64,000 nt of DNA from Tillandsia leiboldiana (GCA_029204045.2 CM055075.1:26061269-26125268), one strand, 5' to 3'; shown: positions 1-11,148, counted from the first letter of the stretch. The notes: generated by a model not told the origin, from the letters alone. Numbers and translations are program-made.

Positions 1-475
1 GTAGACTTAGTGGGCAGACCGTCGGGCTTGTTGGCGGCACCCACTGAGAACTACTGTGGGACGTAGTTCTCACACCCGTCGTGGTGTATATTTCCCCAGG
101 ACCTTCTACTCTTGTTCCTGTTACTCCTGTTGCTGATCCGGCTGATCGAGGTAAGGGAGTCGCGAGATAGATCCCTACCAGTTGTCGTCCAGAGAGTAGA
201 TGTACCTCCTTACTATTTTGAGAGTTATATTTTGAGAGACCTTTGTAGTGAGGTTCACTTGTACGTTTTCTTTTATAGTTGAGAGACTTTGTACGTTTGT
301 GAGGACTTGGGTTGTATTATTTTTATTTCAGTAGTGTACTTTTCAGCTCTGATATCAGTATAGCTATAGTATCATTCCTTTTGCAGGTTAGACGCTTCGT
401 CTATACGGGGTTTTCCGTATGGGCGGCGGATCTGTTGGCGGGCCCGGATCGCGGATTCGACCCCGGGGCGTGACA
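1..475 (+). mobile_element. Ty3/gypsy-type LTR fragment, 3' part
   Basis: Non-coding sequence that ends in GGGGCGTGACA at 475. It has the composition of the R/U5 part of a plant gypsy LTR: GC-rich stretches, then a T/A-rich block, then a GC-rich terminus. No partner LTR, primer site or coding region is visible in the window, and the left end is cut by the window edge. Assignment to gypsy is inferred from the style of the terminus only. Confidence 0.4.
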
Positions 476-602
476 CTAGCACGCTTAACTCTCATAACCT
501 CTTGGATCTTGCTACCATCCAAAATACTATAGCCGGGTTAAGAGATTTAGTCCTATTATATCATTTATATATATGACTAATCCAAATTTCGGGGGTGTCA
601 CA
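474..602 (-). mobile_element. LTR 5'-end fragment, minus orientation
   Basis: Read on the minus strand this begins TGTGACACCCCCGAAATTTG and runs to a stretch resembling GTTAAGCGTGCT. This is a form I recognise from the start of plant gypsy LTRs. It abuts the preceding LTR end, sharing GTGACA, and the truncated copia pol on the other side, so it is one layer of a nested cluster. No internal region is attached. Confidence 0.35.
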
Positions 603-720
603 AGGTAACATTGCGGTGAAGAAGATTAGCACATTGGAGAATCCAGCTGATATGTTGGCAAAGCCTCTTTCATATGTCAAGTTCAAGCACTGCTTGGACT
701 TGATTAGCATTGCCTGCTGA
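601..720 (+). pseudogene. Ty1/copia Pol C-terminus (RNase H end), truncated
   Basis: An in-frame stretch of 39 codons ending in TGA at 718-720. It contains the NPADMLAKPL motif followed by KFKHCLDLI, which is the conserved extreme C-terminus of Ty1/copia RNase H in TNT1-like elements. Everything upstream is missing and replaced by a gypsy LTR fragment. The stop lies 87 bp before the LTR start, the usual spacing for the 3' end of a copia element. Confidence 0.75.
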
Positions 721-807
721 TTGGAGTGCCCTTAGGGGCTCGTGGAGAAGGTGGAGAGTTATCACTGATGTTTTATTTAAAGGGAATTTCAAGTCAAGGT
801 GGAGATT

Positions 808-1173
808 TGTTAGATGTGACTCAAAATCAGAATCGCTTCGATATTATGATTCAGGTTCGCCGACGGCTTCGCGGTGCGATGAGAAATTTTGTGGATATCT
901 GTGGTGGAAGCGAAGGGCTCGGGCCGCTAGGGAAAAACCCTATTTTCTCTTTTATTTGCCCTAGAGTGAGATCGAGCGATTGTACGAAGTAGAACTCTTG
1001 TATTCCCTCTTTTTCAACATAGTGAAATCTCTCCTCTTTCGCCCGTGGTTTTTTTCCCTGCAAAGGGTTTTCCACGTAAATCTGTGTATTAATTCTCTGT
1101 TGTGCATTTTGGATTTACTTCTTTGTCGTGATCGCCAATTGATCTTGTTTAGTTTGTGCGCTCGTTGCTAACA
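808..1173 (+). mobile_element. 3' LTR of truncated Ty1/copia element
   Basis: 366-bp LTR with perfect hexamer ends, TGTTAG at 808 and CTAACA ending at 1173. It is preceded by a purine-rich tract (GGTGGAGA), which fits a polypurine tract, and by the matching pol C-terminus at 601-720. The 5' LTR and most of the element are gone, so no TSD can be read. Confidence 0.75.
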
Positions 1174-1214
1174 GATCTTAATATGGTAGCTTTATGGCTT
1201 AGGACAGACTTTCA

Positions 1215-1227
1215 GCTGTAGAAGTTT
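1215..1227. repeat. 13-bp target-site duplication, left copy
   Basis: GCTGTAGAAGTTT here recurs exactly at 10547-10559. The left copy runs straight into a poly-T of about 19 nt. This is the signature of a poly-A-tailed retrosequence inserted on the minus strand. The pair brackets everything from 1228 to 10546. Confidence 0.8.
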
Positions 1228-1467
1228 TTTTTTTTTTTTTTTTTTTGATTAAACAGGGATATACCCTATTTGAAAAGTACAGGAAAGGACTGAAAGAAAA
1301 GACCCAATACTACACAAAATACAAGAAGTGGGCCCAGCGCCCGAACCGACAAAAGAGAACGAACCGCAAATATTAGGCGAGTGAACTCCCAATAAAACAA
1401 GCAACTACAAAAACTAAAACAAATGGAGTAAAGCAGACAATGTAGCCTGATGGGGTAAACAGCACTC

Positions 1468-1472
1468 GCCGT
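1468..1472. repeat. TSD GCCGT of long-LTR element, left copy
   Basis: GCCGT immediately precedes the TG of the 5' LTR and recurs at 9906-9910 directly after the CA of the 3' LTR. This fixes both ends of the long-LTR element. Confidence 0.75.
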
Positions 1473-3291
1473 TGTTGGCATAAAAAAAAATTATAATAAA
1501 AAAAAAATACGGGAAAAGATTATGGTTGGTCCGTAATATTGATTTGTCTATATAAGCCCCGTAAAAGCCCAAAATTTTTAACATATTTGGGTCCAACAAA
1601 TTCAATTCTTTAATAGGCCATTTGTGAACACAAGCTTATGGGTCTCATCAAAGCTCCGTCGATTTTTAAGTCGGATCCTATTTTTTTTGTGCCCAGCGGG
1701 ACTTACATTATAGTAAACTTTTTGTTTAAAAATTTAACTTCAAAAAAATTATATTCAAATTGAATTTTGAATTTTCAATCAAATTTCAAAATATTTTTCA
1801 ACCGGCTTATCCAAATTCATATTCAAATCTCCAACCAAATTTTAAAATATCTCTCAATTCAATTTGAACTTTCCTCGTTCGTTAATCGTTCAATTTTGAA
1901 ATTTGAACATATTCAATTTGAAATTTGAAATTTAAAATTTAAATACAACCATACTTTCTCAATTTTGAACATATTCAACTTTGAAATTTGAAATTTGAAA
2001 TTTGAAATTTAAATACAACCATACTTTCTCAAATTTGAACGTAACCATTCAATTTTGAAATTTGAAATTTAAAATTTAAACACAACCATACTTCCTCAAA
2101 TTTGAACGTAACCGTTCAATTTTGAAATTTGAACATATTCAATTTTAAAATTTAAAATTTGAAATTTAAATACAACCATACTTCCTCAAATTTGAACATA
2201 ACATATTCAGTTTTGAAATTTGAAATTTGAAATTTGAAATTTAAATACAACTATACTCTCTCAAATTTGAACATAACCATTCAATTTTGAAATTTGAACA
2301 CATATTGAAATTTGAACATAACATTTTAATTTTAACGATTTTGAAAATTTGAAATTTGAATATAATAACTTCCTCAATGTATTCAAATTTTGAATCTCGC
2401 CTTTTTCTCAACGAACCCACGCACGTCGTTTCTCAACAAACCCGCATTTTCTCGCCAACCTCCTTAACAAATCCCAACAAACCCACGCGATATTTCTCTA
2501 CCACTCCCCACTATAAATAAAGGGAATTTTTTTTCTCTTGCCGGTCTGAAAAACCAACCTCCCATATTCCACCACAAAAAAAATATAATCTCTCATATTC
2601 CGCCACAAAAAAAACCAACCTCCCATATTCCACCACAAAAAAAATATAATCTCCCATATTCCGCCACAAAAAAAATCAACCTCCCATATTCCACCACAAA
2701 AAAAAACCAACCTCCCATATTCCACCACAAAAAATATAACCTCCCATATCCCACCGCAAAAAAAAAATCAATCTCCCATATTCCACCAAAAAAAACTCCT
2801 CCCAGACTCCACTACATATCTCTCATCGCAAAAAAAAAGAAGAAGGAGAAATAGCGCTTCCCTCGACTCCTCCGATCGACTTCCTCAGCAACTCCCTCCG
2901 ATCCTCCGATCGACTTCCTCAGCAACTCCGAGCGACTTCCTCAACTCCTCCGCCTTTTTTTTTTAGACGTATTTCTCAGGTTCAAAAAAAAAGAGAAAAA
3001 AAAAAAAGATAAAGATAAATAACTTTCTTTGAAAGCCGGTTTGGGAACTCCGGCGGACGACCCTTACTTCAGGTTGAAGAAAGAGAAAAAAAAAGAGAAA
3101 AAAAAAAAGAAAAAAAAGAAAAATTAATGAACTAATTTCTTTGAAAGCCGGTTTGGGAACTCCGCGGACGACCCTTACTTCAGGTTGAAAAGAAAGAAAA
3201 AAAAAAAAAAAAGAGAAAAAGAAAAAAAGAAAAATTATTTCTTTGAAAGCCGGTTTGGGAACTCCTCGGACGACCGTTACTTCAGGTTGAA
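1473..3291 (+). repeat. 5' LTR of long-LTR element, partial
   Basis: It begins TGTTGGCA and is followed by runs of A and by many near-palindromic 'AAATTTGAAATTT' units (about 1730-2360). A roughly 34-bp array carrying CCTCCCATATTCCACCAC spans about 2560-2800. Then come about 100-bp units with GCCGGTTTGGGAACTCC, each separated by A/G-rich spacers, from about 3030. It stops at the N run. Matching sequence is at 5876-7700. Confidence 0.75.
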
Positions 3292-3391
3292 NNNNNNNNN
3301 NNNNNNNNNNNNNNNNNNNNNNNNNNNNNNNNNNNNNNNNNNNNNNNNNNNNNNNNNNNNNNNNNNNNNNNNNNNNNNNNNNNNNNNNNNN
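3292..3391. other. Assembly gap (100 N)
   Basis: Exactly 100 N, a conventional placeholder for a gap of unknown size. Sequence to its left is LTR. Sequence to its right does not match the equivalent part of the 3' LTR (from about 7690), so at least about 2 kb of 5' LTR is missing here, plus any primer site and coding region. Confidence 0.95.
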
Positions 3392-4180
3392 TTTCAACTT
3401 GAACTACAAATTGGTTCAACCTGAACTGAACCGCCGAAGGATCAAGCCAAGCCGGATCAAACCATAAGTCGATTCAACCTAAATCGAATCTGGACGGAAC
3501 TATATGCAACTTGAACCAGGCCATGAACCAGTTTGACCCCAAATCAAAATCAAAGAGTTCTAAACCAAGCCGCAAAGATGGCGATTCAAATCAAACTCAA
3601 ACGGATTTCGAATCAAATCACAAGAGTTCAATCCAAACCAAATGCAAAGGGATTCTAAGTTGAACCGAACCCCAAGGTGGCTCAACCTGAATCAAACTCA
3701 AGCGGATTTCAAACCAAATCACAAGAGTTTGATTCAAACCAAATGCAAAGGGATTCTAAGTTGAGCCGAACCCCAAGGTGGCTCAACCTGAATCAAACTC
3801 AAACGGATCTCGAACCAAACCATAAGATTATGACCCGAACCAGATCAAACTATGAAAGGGTCCAAGTTGAGCCGAACTATAAGGGCCCGACCCAAATCGA
3901 ATTCAAAGGGTCTCGAACTAAGTCATACGGGTTCGACCTAAACCATGTCTCAAAGTGTTCTGAACCAAAGTATAACGGTTCAACTCAAATCAAATTCAAA
4001 AGGGACAAATCAAGTGAAAGCCTAAACCGGCTCAGCCCAAGTCAAATACAAAAGGTTCAAACCAATTCAATTTGAACCCAACTTGAACAAAGGTTCAAAT
4101 CAAACTTCAGGGATGATCCAAATCAAGCAAGCCAGCTCCACCCGAACTGAAACAAATCAAGAGTTCAAACCGAGCTGCTG
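3392..4180 (+). repeat. Degenerate repeats, internal region of long-LTR element
   Basis: Low-complexity, A/C-rich sequence built of irregular units around TTCAAAGGG, GAACCAAACC and CAAATCAAACTCAA. A unit of about 108 bp is clear at 3617-3830 (GGGATTCTAAGTTGA recurs). The open frame at 3677-4075 is a by-product of the repeat and shows no domain. Confidence 0.6.
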
Positions 4181-4990
4181 AGTCAACTTAATCGACTCAC
4201 AAACCCAATTTTCAAACGACCGAAAAGTCATTAAACTAAACCCAAATCCAAACGACCGAAAAGTCATTAAACTAAACCCAATTTCAAACGACCGAAAAGT
4301 CATTAAACTAAACCCAAATTCAAACGACCAAAAAGTCATTAAACTAAACCCAAATTCAAACGACCGAAAAGTCATTAAACTAAACCTAATTCCAAACGAC
4401 CGAAAAGTCATTAAACTAAACCCAAATCCAAAAGACCGAAAAGTCATTAAACTAAACCCAATTTCAAACGACCGAAAAGTCATTAAACTAAACCCAATTC
4501 CAAACGACCGAAAAGTCATTAAACTAAACCCAAATTCAAACGACCGAAAAGTCATTAAACTAAACCCAAATACAAACGACCGAAAAGTCATTAAACTAAA
4601 CCCAATTTCAAACGACCGAAAAGTCATTAACTAAACCCAATTTCAAACGACCGAAAAGTCATTAAACTAAACCCAAATCCAAATGACCGAAAAGTCATTA
4701 AACTAAACCCAAATACAAACGACCGAAAAGTCATTAAACTAAACCCAAATCCAAACGACCGAAAAGTCATTAAACTAAACCCAAATCCAAACGACCGAAA
4801 AGTCATTAAACTAAATCCAATTCCAACGACCGAAAAGTCATTAAACTAAATCCAACTCCAAACGACCGAAAAGTCATTAAACTAAACCCAAATTCAAACG
4901 ACCGAAAAGTCATTAAACTAAACCGAATTCAAATGACCGAAAAGTCATTAAACTAAACCCAATTTCAAACGACCGGAAAGTCATTAACTA
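4181..4990 (+). repeat. 35-bp tandem array (CGACCGAAAAGTCATTAAAC)
   Basis: More than 20 head-to-tail units of about 35 bp, each with a core CGACCGAAAAGTCATTAAAC and a variable AAACCCAAWTYC part. Units differ mainly at the variable part, and a few carry single-base indels (for example near 4629). The core contains a short inverted repeat (GACCGAAAAGTC). The array lies in the internal region upstream of the polypurine tract, where Tat/Ogre-type elements often carry arrays. Confidence 0.9.
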
Positions 4991-5745
4991 AACCCATACT
5001 CATATCGACCGCCATGTCACTAAACTGAGCAAACCCATATTCAAATCGACCGCCATGTCAATAAACTGAGCAAACCCATATTCAAATCGACCGCCATGTC
5101 ACTAAACTGAGCAACACATATCATATAGACCGCCATGTCACTAAACTGAGCAACACATATCATATAGACCGCCATGTCACTAAACTGAGCAACACATATC
5201 ATATAGACCGCCATGTCACTAAACTGAGCAACACATATCATATAGACCGCCATGTCACTAAACTGAGCAATACAAATCGTATAGACCGCCATGTCACTAA
5301 ACTGAGCAACCCATATTTATACCGACCGCCATGTCACTAAACTGAGCAACCCATACTCATATCGACCGCCATGTCACTAAACTGAGCAACACATATCAAA
5401 TACACCGTCATGTCACTAAACTTAGTAACTCATATACATATCGACCGCCATGTCACCAAACTGAGCGACCCATACTCATATCGACCGCCATGTCACTAAA
5501 CTGAGCAACCCATACTCATATCGACCGCCATGTCACTAAACTGAGCAACCCATACTCAAATCGACCGCCATGTCACTAAACTGAGCAATCCATACTCAAA
5601 TCGACCGCCATGTCGCTAAACTGAGCAACCCATACCCATATCGACCGCAATGTTACTAAATTGAGCGACCAATACCCATTCGACCATCATGTCACTAAAC
5701 TGAGCAACCCATATTTATATCGACCGCCATGTCATTAAACTGAGA
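4991..5745 (+). repeat. 36-37-bp tandem array (GACCGCCATGTCACTAAACT)
   Basis: About 20 units with core GACCGCCATGTCACTAAACT followed by GAGCAAC and a variable CATAT part. The array follows the 35-bp array directly, and both share the layout GACCG...GTCA...TAAACT, so one probably derives from the other. The minus-strand open frame across it is an artefact of the period. Confidence 0.9.
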
Positions 5746-5858
5746 AATTAAATTGGATGCGTACAAAAAAAATGGAAAAAAATATTTGGAAAAAAAAATG
5801 AATAGAAAAAAAATAATTGAACGTGCATCTTTTCACCATACTCGTGCCTCGTACAACG

Positions 5859-5873
5859 AAAAGATGGGGGGCA
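5859..5873 (+). promoter_or_regulatory. Polypurine tract of long-LTR element
   Basis: AAAAGATGGGGGGCA lies two bases before the TGTTGGCA that opens the 3' LTR at 5876. A G-rich purine tract at this place primes plus-strand DNA synthesis in LTR retrotransposons. This sets the element's orientation as plus. Confidence 0.7.
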
Positions 5874-5875
5874 TT

Positions 5876-8800
5876 TGTTGGCATAAAAAAAAATTATAAT
5901 AAAAAAAAAATACGGGAAAAGATTATGGTTGGTCCGTAATATTGATTTGTCTATATAAGCCCCGTAAAAGCCCAAAATTTTTAACATATTTGGGTCCAAC
6001 AAATTCAATTCTTTAATAGGCCATTTGTGAACACAAGCTTATGGGTCTCATCAAAGCTCCGTCGATTTTTAAGTCGGATCCTATTTTTTTTTGTGCCCAG
6101 CGGGACTTACATTATAGTAAACTTTTTGTTTAAAAATTTAACTTCAAAAAAATTATATTCAAATTGAATTTTGAATTTTCAATCAAATTTCAAAATATTT
6201 TTCAACCGGCTTATCCAAATTCATATTCAAATCTCCAACCAAATTTTAAAATATCTCTCAATTCAATTTTGAACTTTCCTCGTTCGTTAATCGTTCAATT
6301 TTGAAATTTGAACATATTCAATTTTGAAATTTGAAATTTGAAATTTAAATACAACCATACTTTCTCAATTTTGAACATATTCAACTTTGAAATTTAAAAT
6401 TTGAAATTTGAAATTTAAATACAACCATACTTTCTCAAATTTGAACGTAACCATTCAATTTTGAAATTTGAAATTTAAAATTTAAACACAACCATACTTC
6501 CTCAAATTTGAACGTAACCGTTCAATTTTGAAATTTGAACATATTCAATTTTAAAATTTAAAATTTGAAATTTAAATACAACCATACTTCCTCAAATTTG
6601 AACATAACATATTCAGTTTTGAAATTTGAAATTTGAAATTTGAAATTTAAATACAACTATACTCTCTCAAATTTGAACATAACCATTCAATTTTGAAATT
6701 TGAACACATATTGAAATTTGAACATAACATTTTAATTTTAACGATTTTGAAAATTTGAAATTTGAATATAATAACTTCCTCAATGTATTCAAATTTTGAA
6801 TCTCGCCTTTTTCTCAACGAACCCACGCACGTCGTTTCTCAACAAACCCGCATTTTCTCGCCAACCTCCTTAACAAATCCCAACAAACCCACGCGATATT
6901 TCTCTACCACTCCCCACTATAAATAAAGGGAATTTTTTTTCTCTTGCCGGTCTGAAAAACCAACCTCCCATATTCCACCACAAAAAAAATATAATCTCCC
7001 ATATTCCGCCACAAAAAAAACCAACCTCTCATATTCCACCACAAAAAAAATATAATCTCCCATATTCCGCCACAAAAAAATCAACCTCCCATATTCCACC
7101 ACAAAAAAAACCAACCTCCCATATTCCACCACAAAAAATATAACCTCCCATATCCCACCGCAAAAAAAAAAATCAATCTCCCATATTCCACCAAAAAAAA
7201 CTCCTCCCAGACTCCACTACATATCTCAGACTCCACTACATATCTCTCATCGCAAACTCCACTACATATCTCTCATCGCAAAAAAAAAAAAAGAAGGAGA
7301 AATAGCGCTTCCTCGACTCCTCCGATCGACTTCCTCAGCAACTCCGAGCGACTTCCTCAACTCCTCCGCCTTTTTTTTTAGACGTATTTCTCAGGTTCAA
7401 AAAAAAAAGAGGAAAAAAAAAAAGATAAAGATAAATAAATTTCTTTGAAAGCCGGTTTGGGAACTCCGCGGACGACCCTTACTTCAGGTTGAAAAGAAAG
7501 AAAAAAAAAAGAGAAAAAAAAAAAGAAAAAAAGAAAAATTAATGAACTAATTTCTTTGAAAGCCGGTTTGGGAACTCCGCGGACGACCCTTACTTCAGGT
7601 TGAAAAGAAAGAAAAAAAAAAAAAAAGAGAAAAAAGAAAAAAAGAAAAATTAATTTCTTTGAAAGCCGGTTTGGGAACTCCGCGGACGACGGGAACTCCG
7701 CGGACGACCCTTACTTCAGGCTGAAAAGAAAGAAAAAAAAGAAAGAAAAAAAGAAAAAGAAAAAAAAATAAATAAATTTCTTTGAAAGCCGGTTTGGACT
7801 TCTCCGGACGCCCCTTACTTCAGGTTGAAAAAAAAGGAAGAAAAAGAAAAGAAAAAAAAGAAAAGAAAAAAAAAAAAAGAAGAAAGTCAACATAAACCCA
7901 AAACCAATTCGGATGATTTCTTCAGACATCCGAACTTAGGTTAAGTCAAAGCGAATTCGGATCCCAGATATAAATCAAAGCGGATTTCCTTCAGATCCCA
8001 AGTCAGAAAAAAATAATAATGGGACTTCTTCGGATCCCAAATAATTTCTTCTTCGGATCCCAAATAATTTCAAAAATAGAAACTCCCTCGGATCCCAAAT
8101 AATTTCAAAAAAAAGGGAATTCCATAGGACCCCACATCAAAATAAAAATAACGGTATTTCTCCGGATCCCAAGATAAAATTAGAAAAATTTTCTTCGGAC
8201 GGCAAATAAAATAAAAGGGGATATTGAAATAGGAATTTCTTTGAATCGAGACGAGTCCTAATCAACTTGTAGCCTAAGTCTGATTCAAAAAGGACTAATA
8301 AATGAACTCAATAATGCTCACCCCATATGAAGGCCTCGAACTTCCACATATGACATAAGACCCAATCCATATACGGATCCCAAATCCAATCCATATACGA
8401 ATCCCAAATCCAATCCACATATGACATAAGACTCAATCCATATACGGATCCCAAATGCAATCCACATACGGATCCCAAATCCAATCCACATATGACATAA
8501 GACCCAATCCATATACGGATCCCAAATCCAATCCACATACGGATCTCAAATCCAATCCACATATGACATAAGGCCGAATCCATATGCGGGTCTCAAATCC
8601 AATCCACTTTTGACATAAGGCCCAATCCATATACGGGTCTCAAATCCAATCCACATACGGACCTCAAATCCAATCCACAGATGACATAAGGCCCAATCCA
8701 TATACGGGTCCCAAATTCAATCCACATACGGGTCTCAAATCCAATCCACATACGGATCTCAAATCCAATCCACATATGACATAAGGCCGAATCCATATGC

Positions 8801-9905
8801 GGGTCCCAAATCCAACCCACATACGGATCCCAAATTCAATCCACATATGACGTAAGGCCCAATCCATATACGGGTTCCAAATCCAGACCATATGTGGGCA
8901 CTGAATCAAATCCACATATGATATAGGCTCAGTCCACATACTGTCCCAAATCCAGTCCATATACAATATAAGCCGAGTCCATAAATAAAACCCAAAACCC
9001 ATTTGATCCACAAATAAAACCGATAACCCATTCTAACCCACAAATAAAACCCAAAACCCATTTGATCCACAAATAAAACTGATAACCCATTCCAACCCAC
9101 AAATAAAACCCAAAGCCCAATCCAATTCATAAACAAAACCCAAAACCCATTCAATCTCATCGCCTTAACACATATAATTAAGGCAAAATCATATTCAAAC
9201 CGACTGGATTCTAAATCATATACTTAGAATTTAGTCAAATCAAATTTGATCGAGCTCTAACCCATATACTTAGAGTTCAACCAAATCAACTCAACTAATC
9301 CTAATACATATGCTTAGGGTTAGTCAATCTCTCATTCTAGCACATATAACTAGAGTGAAAAATATATCAAACTCGGCCAATCCTAATACATATAGGACTT
9401 AGCCATCTCCTACTTTCGAGTAGCATCAAATCCGACCCACCTCAATACACATCATTGAGGTTTGGTCATGCCTCCACTTTGGAACATACGCCAAATATGG
9501 AATCAAATATAATTGGACTCTAATACATATACTTAGAGCCAATTGAATCCAATTAAACTCTAACACATATACTTAGAGTTTAATATCGACTAGTCCACAA
9601 CTCATATAATCGCGATCTAATCAATTGCAAACCCAGCTAAATCCTAACACATATACTTAGGATTTGTCCAATCATTAGGATACGATTTATTCTATCCTCC
9701 CCGCAAAGGTCTCTTAATCGAAGGTGCCCCAATCACATGGGGGTAATTAACAATAGATGCTTGCGTCTATTGGAAGTCATGAATCCGCAATACCTGATAC
9801 CCACATACACCCATCAACATACAAATACCCATCTGAATCATGAATACCATCCCACGGAAAACCCGAGGTGAACCGCGCGAGATGAGTCATTCGAGATCGC
9901 AGACA
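5876..9905 (+). repeat. 3' LTR of long-LTR element, about 4.03 kb
   Basis: It runs from TGTTGGCA to GCAGACA and is followed by TSD GCCGT. In order it holds AAATTTGAAATTT repeats (6140-6770), a 34-bp CCTCCCATATTCCACCAC array (6960-7200), roughly 100-bp GCCGGTTTGGGAACTCC units (7440-7830), TTCGGATCCCAAATAATTTC units (7990-8190), and a 40-80-bp CATAAGGCCCAATCCATATACG family (8330-8900). After these come CACAAATAAAACCCAAAACC units (8975-9150) and degenerate ACACATATACTTAGAGTT units (9170-9670). No protein-coding domain is seen. The LTR is unusually long and almost wholly made of satellites-in-miniature. Confidence 0.75.
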
Positions 9906-9910
9906 GCCGT
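9906..9910. repeat. TSD GCCGT of long-LTR element, right copy
   Basis: It matches 1468-1472 and follows the terminal CA of the 3' LTR. Sequence to its right resumes the interrupted poly-A retrosequence. Confidence 0.75.
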
Positions 9911-10572
9911 CACAGGGAATAAACTCCAGACCCGAACCATAAGCCACAAGCAGTTAGCAGTAGGTGATAAACAGAGAATCATAGCTCAAAGTCCTTCCTA
10001 TCCCTTGTTTCCCAGCTCAAAGTGATAAATAGAGAAGCACAGCTCAAACAAAGAAGCACAACTCCAAGTCATTTATATGCCGCAAATAATTAACGAAGAT
10101 TGACGCCATTGATTTCCCTTGTTTCCCAATTTTCAGTCAACGCCAGACAGCTAACAAGAAATCATCAAATCCACTTGTACCATACCGAAGCAACGAGTCG
10201 ACGAAGCCGTCCTGGTAGATGCCAGATTAAGAAACCAAACTACACTAGCCAGTTCAAGCGAGTAAACATAATTAGTGCCCAAACTCAATAAGAACTGAAA
10301 GAAACAACACTGCATCTTGAACACTGCCAATTGGATCTCGAAAGCAAAATAGCATGCCAACTCAGAGAACAAGCATCGGATTCAATTGTGAGGCATTGAC
10401 CCTTCAGTTAGAATAAGCATGCATTTTTGCAATAAATCATCAGTAATTGAAATGAGAGGCATAAATCTTCAGTAACTGCATTAGTACATCTTCACAAAAC
10501 CAGCAAGTACATGCAGTGCTCTTTTTATATATTTCATCAGTAATCGGCTGTAGAAGTTTCAGCAGCCAATTC

Positions 10573-11148
10573 TGTTGAATTATATAAAATCATGTTTCGA
10601 GTCGATATCACGGTACTTAACTCCGCGATGGGTTGAATAGGTTGGATTTGATCCTAATCCCAATCTTGTTCCTAAATATTATGAATGATTTAGTAATATT
10701 TTAAAATGAATCGGAGACACGGATGGACGGTGGAGATCGTTTCCTACTAGAATTAGGCTTTTAGAGTTATATTAACTCTCGTGATTCATCTTTTATTTTT
10801 TAGAGCTTCATTGAAAAAAATTCTAATTGAGAGGAAAAACGTGAAGAGCCTCCGTGAGAGAGTTTTTTGTAATCGAATTTTACTCCTTATACTTTTGTGT
10901 CATGGATTAATCGAAGAACGCATTGAGCTGGTCTTATCCGTGAACGTAGGTCGACACATTGTTGGCCGAACTACGAAAATCTTGTGTCCTTGTATTTTCT
11001 TATTCGTTTTATTTGTTTAGTTATTCTCGTGCTTGTTTTCTACGATCATTCTCGTTTATTTTCATCTACAAAAGATCATGTTTTCGCTGCGCTCGTGTGC
11101 TGTGTGGATGAGGTATGCTCGGTAATCCCACGGCCGGTTTCCCCTTCA
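10573..11148 (+). mobile_element. Solo Ty1/copia LTR (same family as element at 34408)
   Basis: About 576 bp aligning from end to end with the LTRs at 34408-34978 and 39063-39632. It opens TGTTGAATTATATAAAATC (TGTTGGATTATGTAAAATC in the young copies) and closes ...CCCCTTCA. Flanks are AATTC (left) and GATTC (right), a TSD with one mismatch. It is visibly diverged from the young copies, with many substitutions and lost segments, so it is older. Removal of the internal region fits LTR-LTR recombination. Confidence 0.85.

Larger units (their letters stand above)
1473..9905 (+). mobile_element. Long-LTR retrotransposon rich in tandem arrays, gapped
   Basis: The ends are TGTTGGCA at 1473 and GCAGACA ending at 9905, flanked by TSD GCCGT. 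The block starting at 1473 recurs at 5876 (offset 4403) and is nearly identical for about 1.8 kb, so these are the 5' and 3' LTRs. A polypurine tract (AAAAGATGGGGGGCA, 5859-5873) sits just before the 3' LTR, giving the plus orientation. The 3' LTR is about 4.03 kb. The 5' LTR is interrupted by the gap at 3292-3391, and sequence after the gap is internal. The rest of the 5' LTR, the primer site and any gag/pol are therefore either lost in the gap or absent. No coding domain is visible. Very long LTRs with 3' tandem arrays suggest the Tat/Ogre side of Ty3/gypsy or a non-autonomous LARD; this is inference. Confidence 0.75.
1228..10546 (-). mobile_element. Poly-A retrosequence (LINE-like), split by a later LTR element
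   Basis: The insertion consists of 1228-1472 and 9911-10546, about 880 bp once the nested LTR element at 1473-9905 is removed. On the minus strand it ends in a long poly-A at 1246-1228. Just before the tail is a GGGTATATCCCTG motif like that found at the 3' ends of plant L1 elements. It is bounded by a perfect 13-bp TSD (1215-1227 and 10547-10559). I see no reverse-transcriptase domain in what remains, so a 5'-truncated L1 is likely but a SINE-like or processed transcript copy is possible. Confidence 0.6.

Noticed and set aside
4157..4627. 156-codon minus-strand open frame of (MTFRSFEFGFSL)n
   Set aside because: It is the translation of the 35-bp tandem array; its slipping units, lack of context and presence inside a retroelement make it an artefact.
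5041..5292. 83-codon repeat frame MAVYMICVAQFSD
   Set aside because: By-product of the 36-37-bp array, with no start context or domain.
4181..5745. Possible CRISPR-like array (regular repeats with variable parts)
   Set aside because: The variable parts are only a few bases and themselves repetitive, the genome is a plant with introns and LTR elements, and no cas-like gene exists.
8308..9160. Several overlapping Trp/Gly/Ile-rich open frames on the minus strand
   Set aside because: All read across the CCAATCCATATACGG repeats of the 3' LTR. Three frames are open at once, which marks a repeat rather than a gene.
9840..10372. Short open frames in the interrupted retrosequence
   Set aside because: 60-73 codons, no domain, and they cross the LTR/retrosequence junction or lie in probable 3' UTR.
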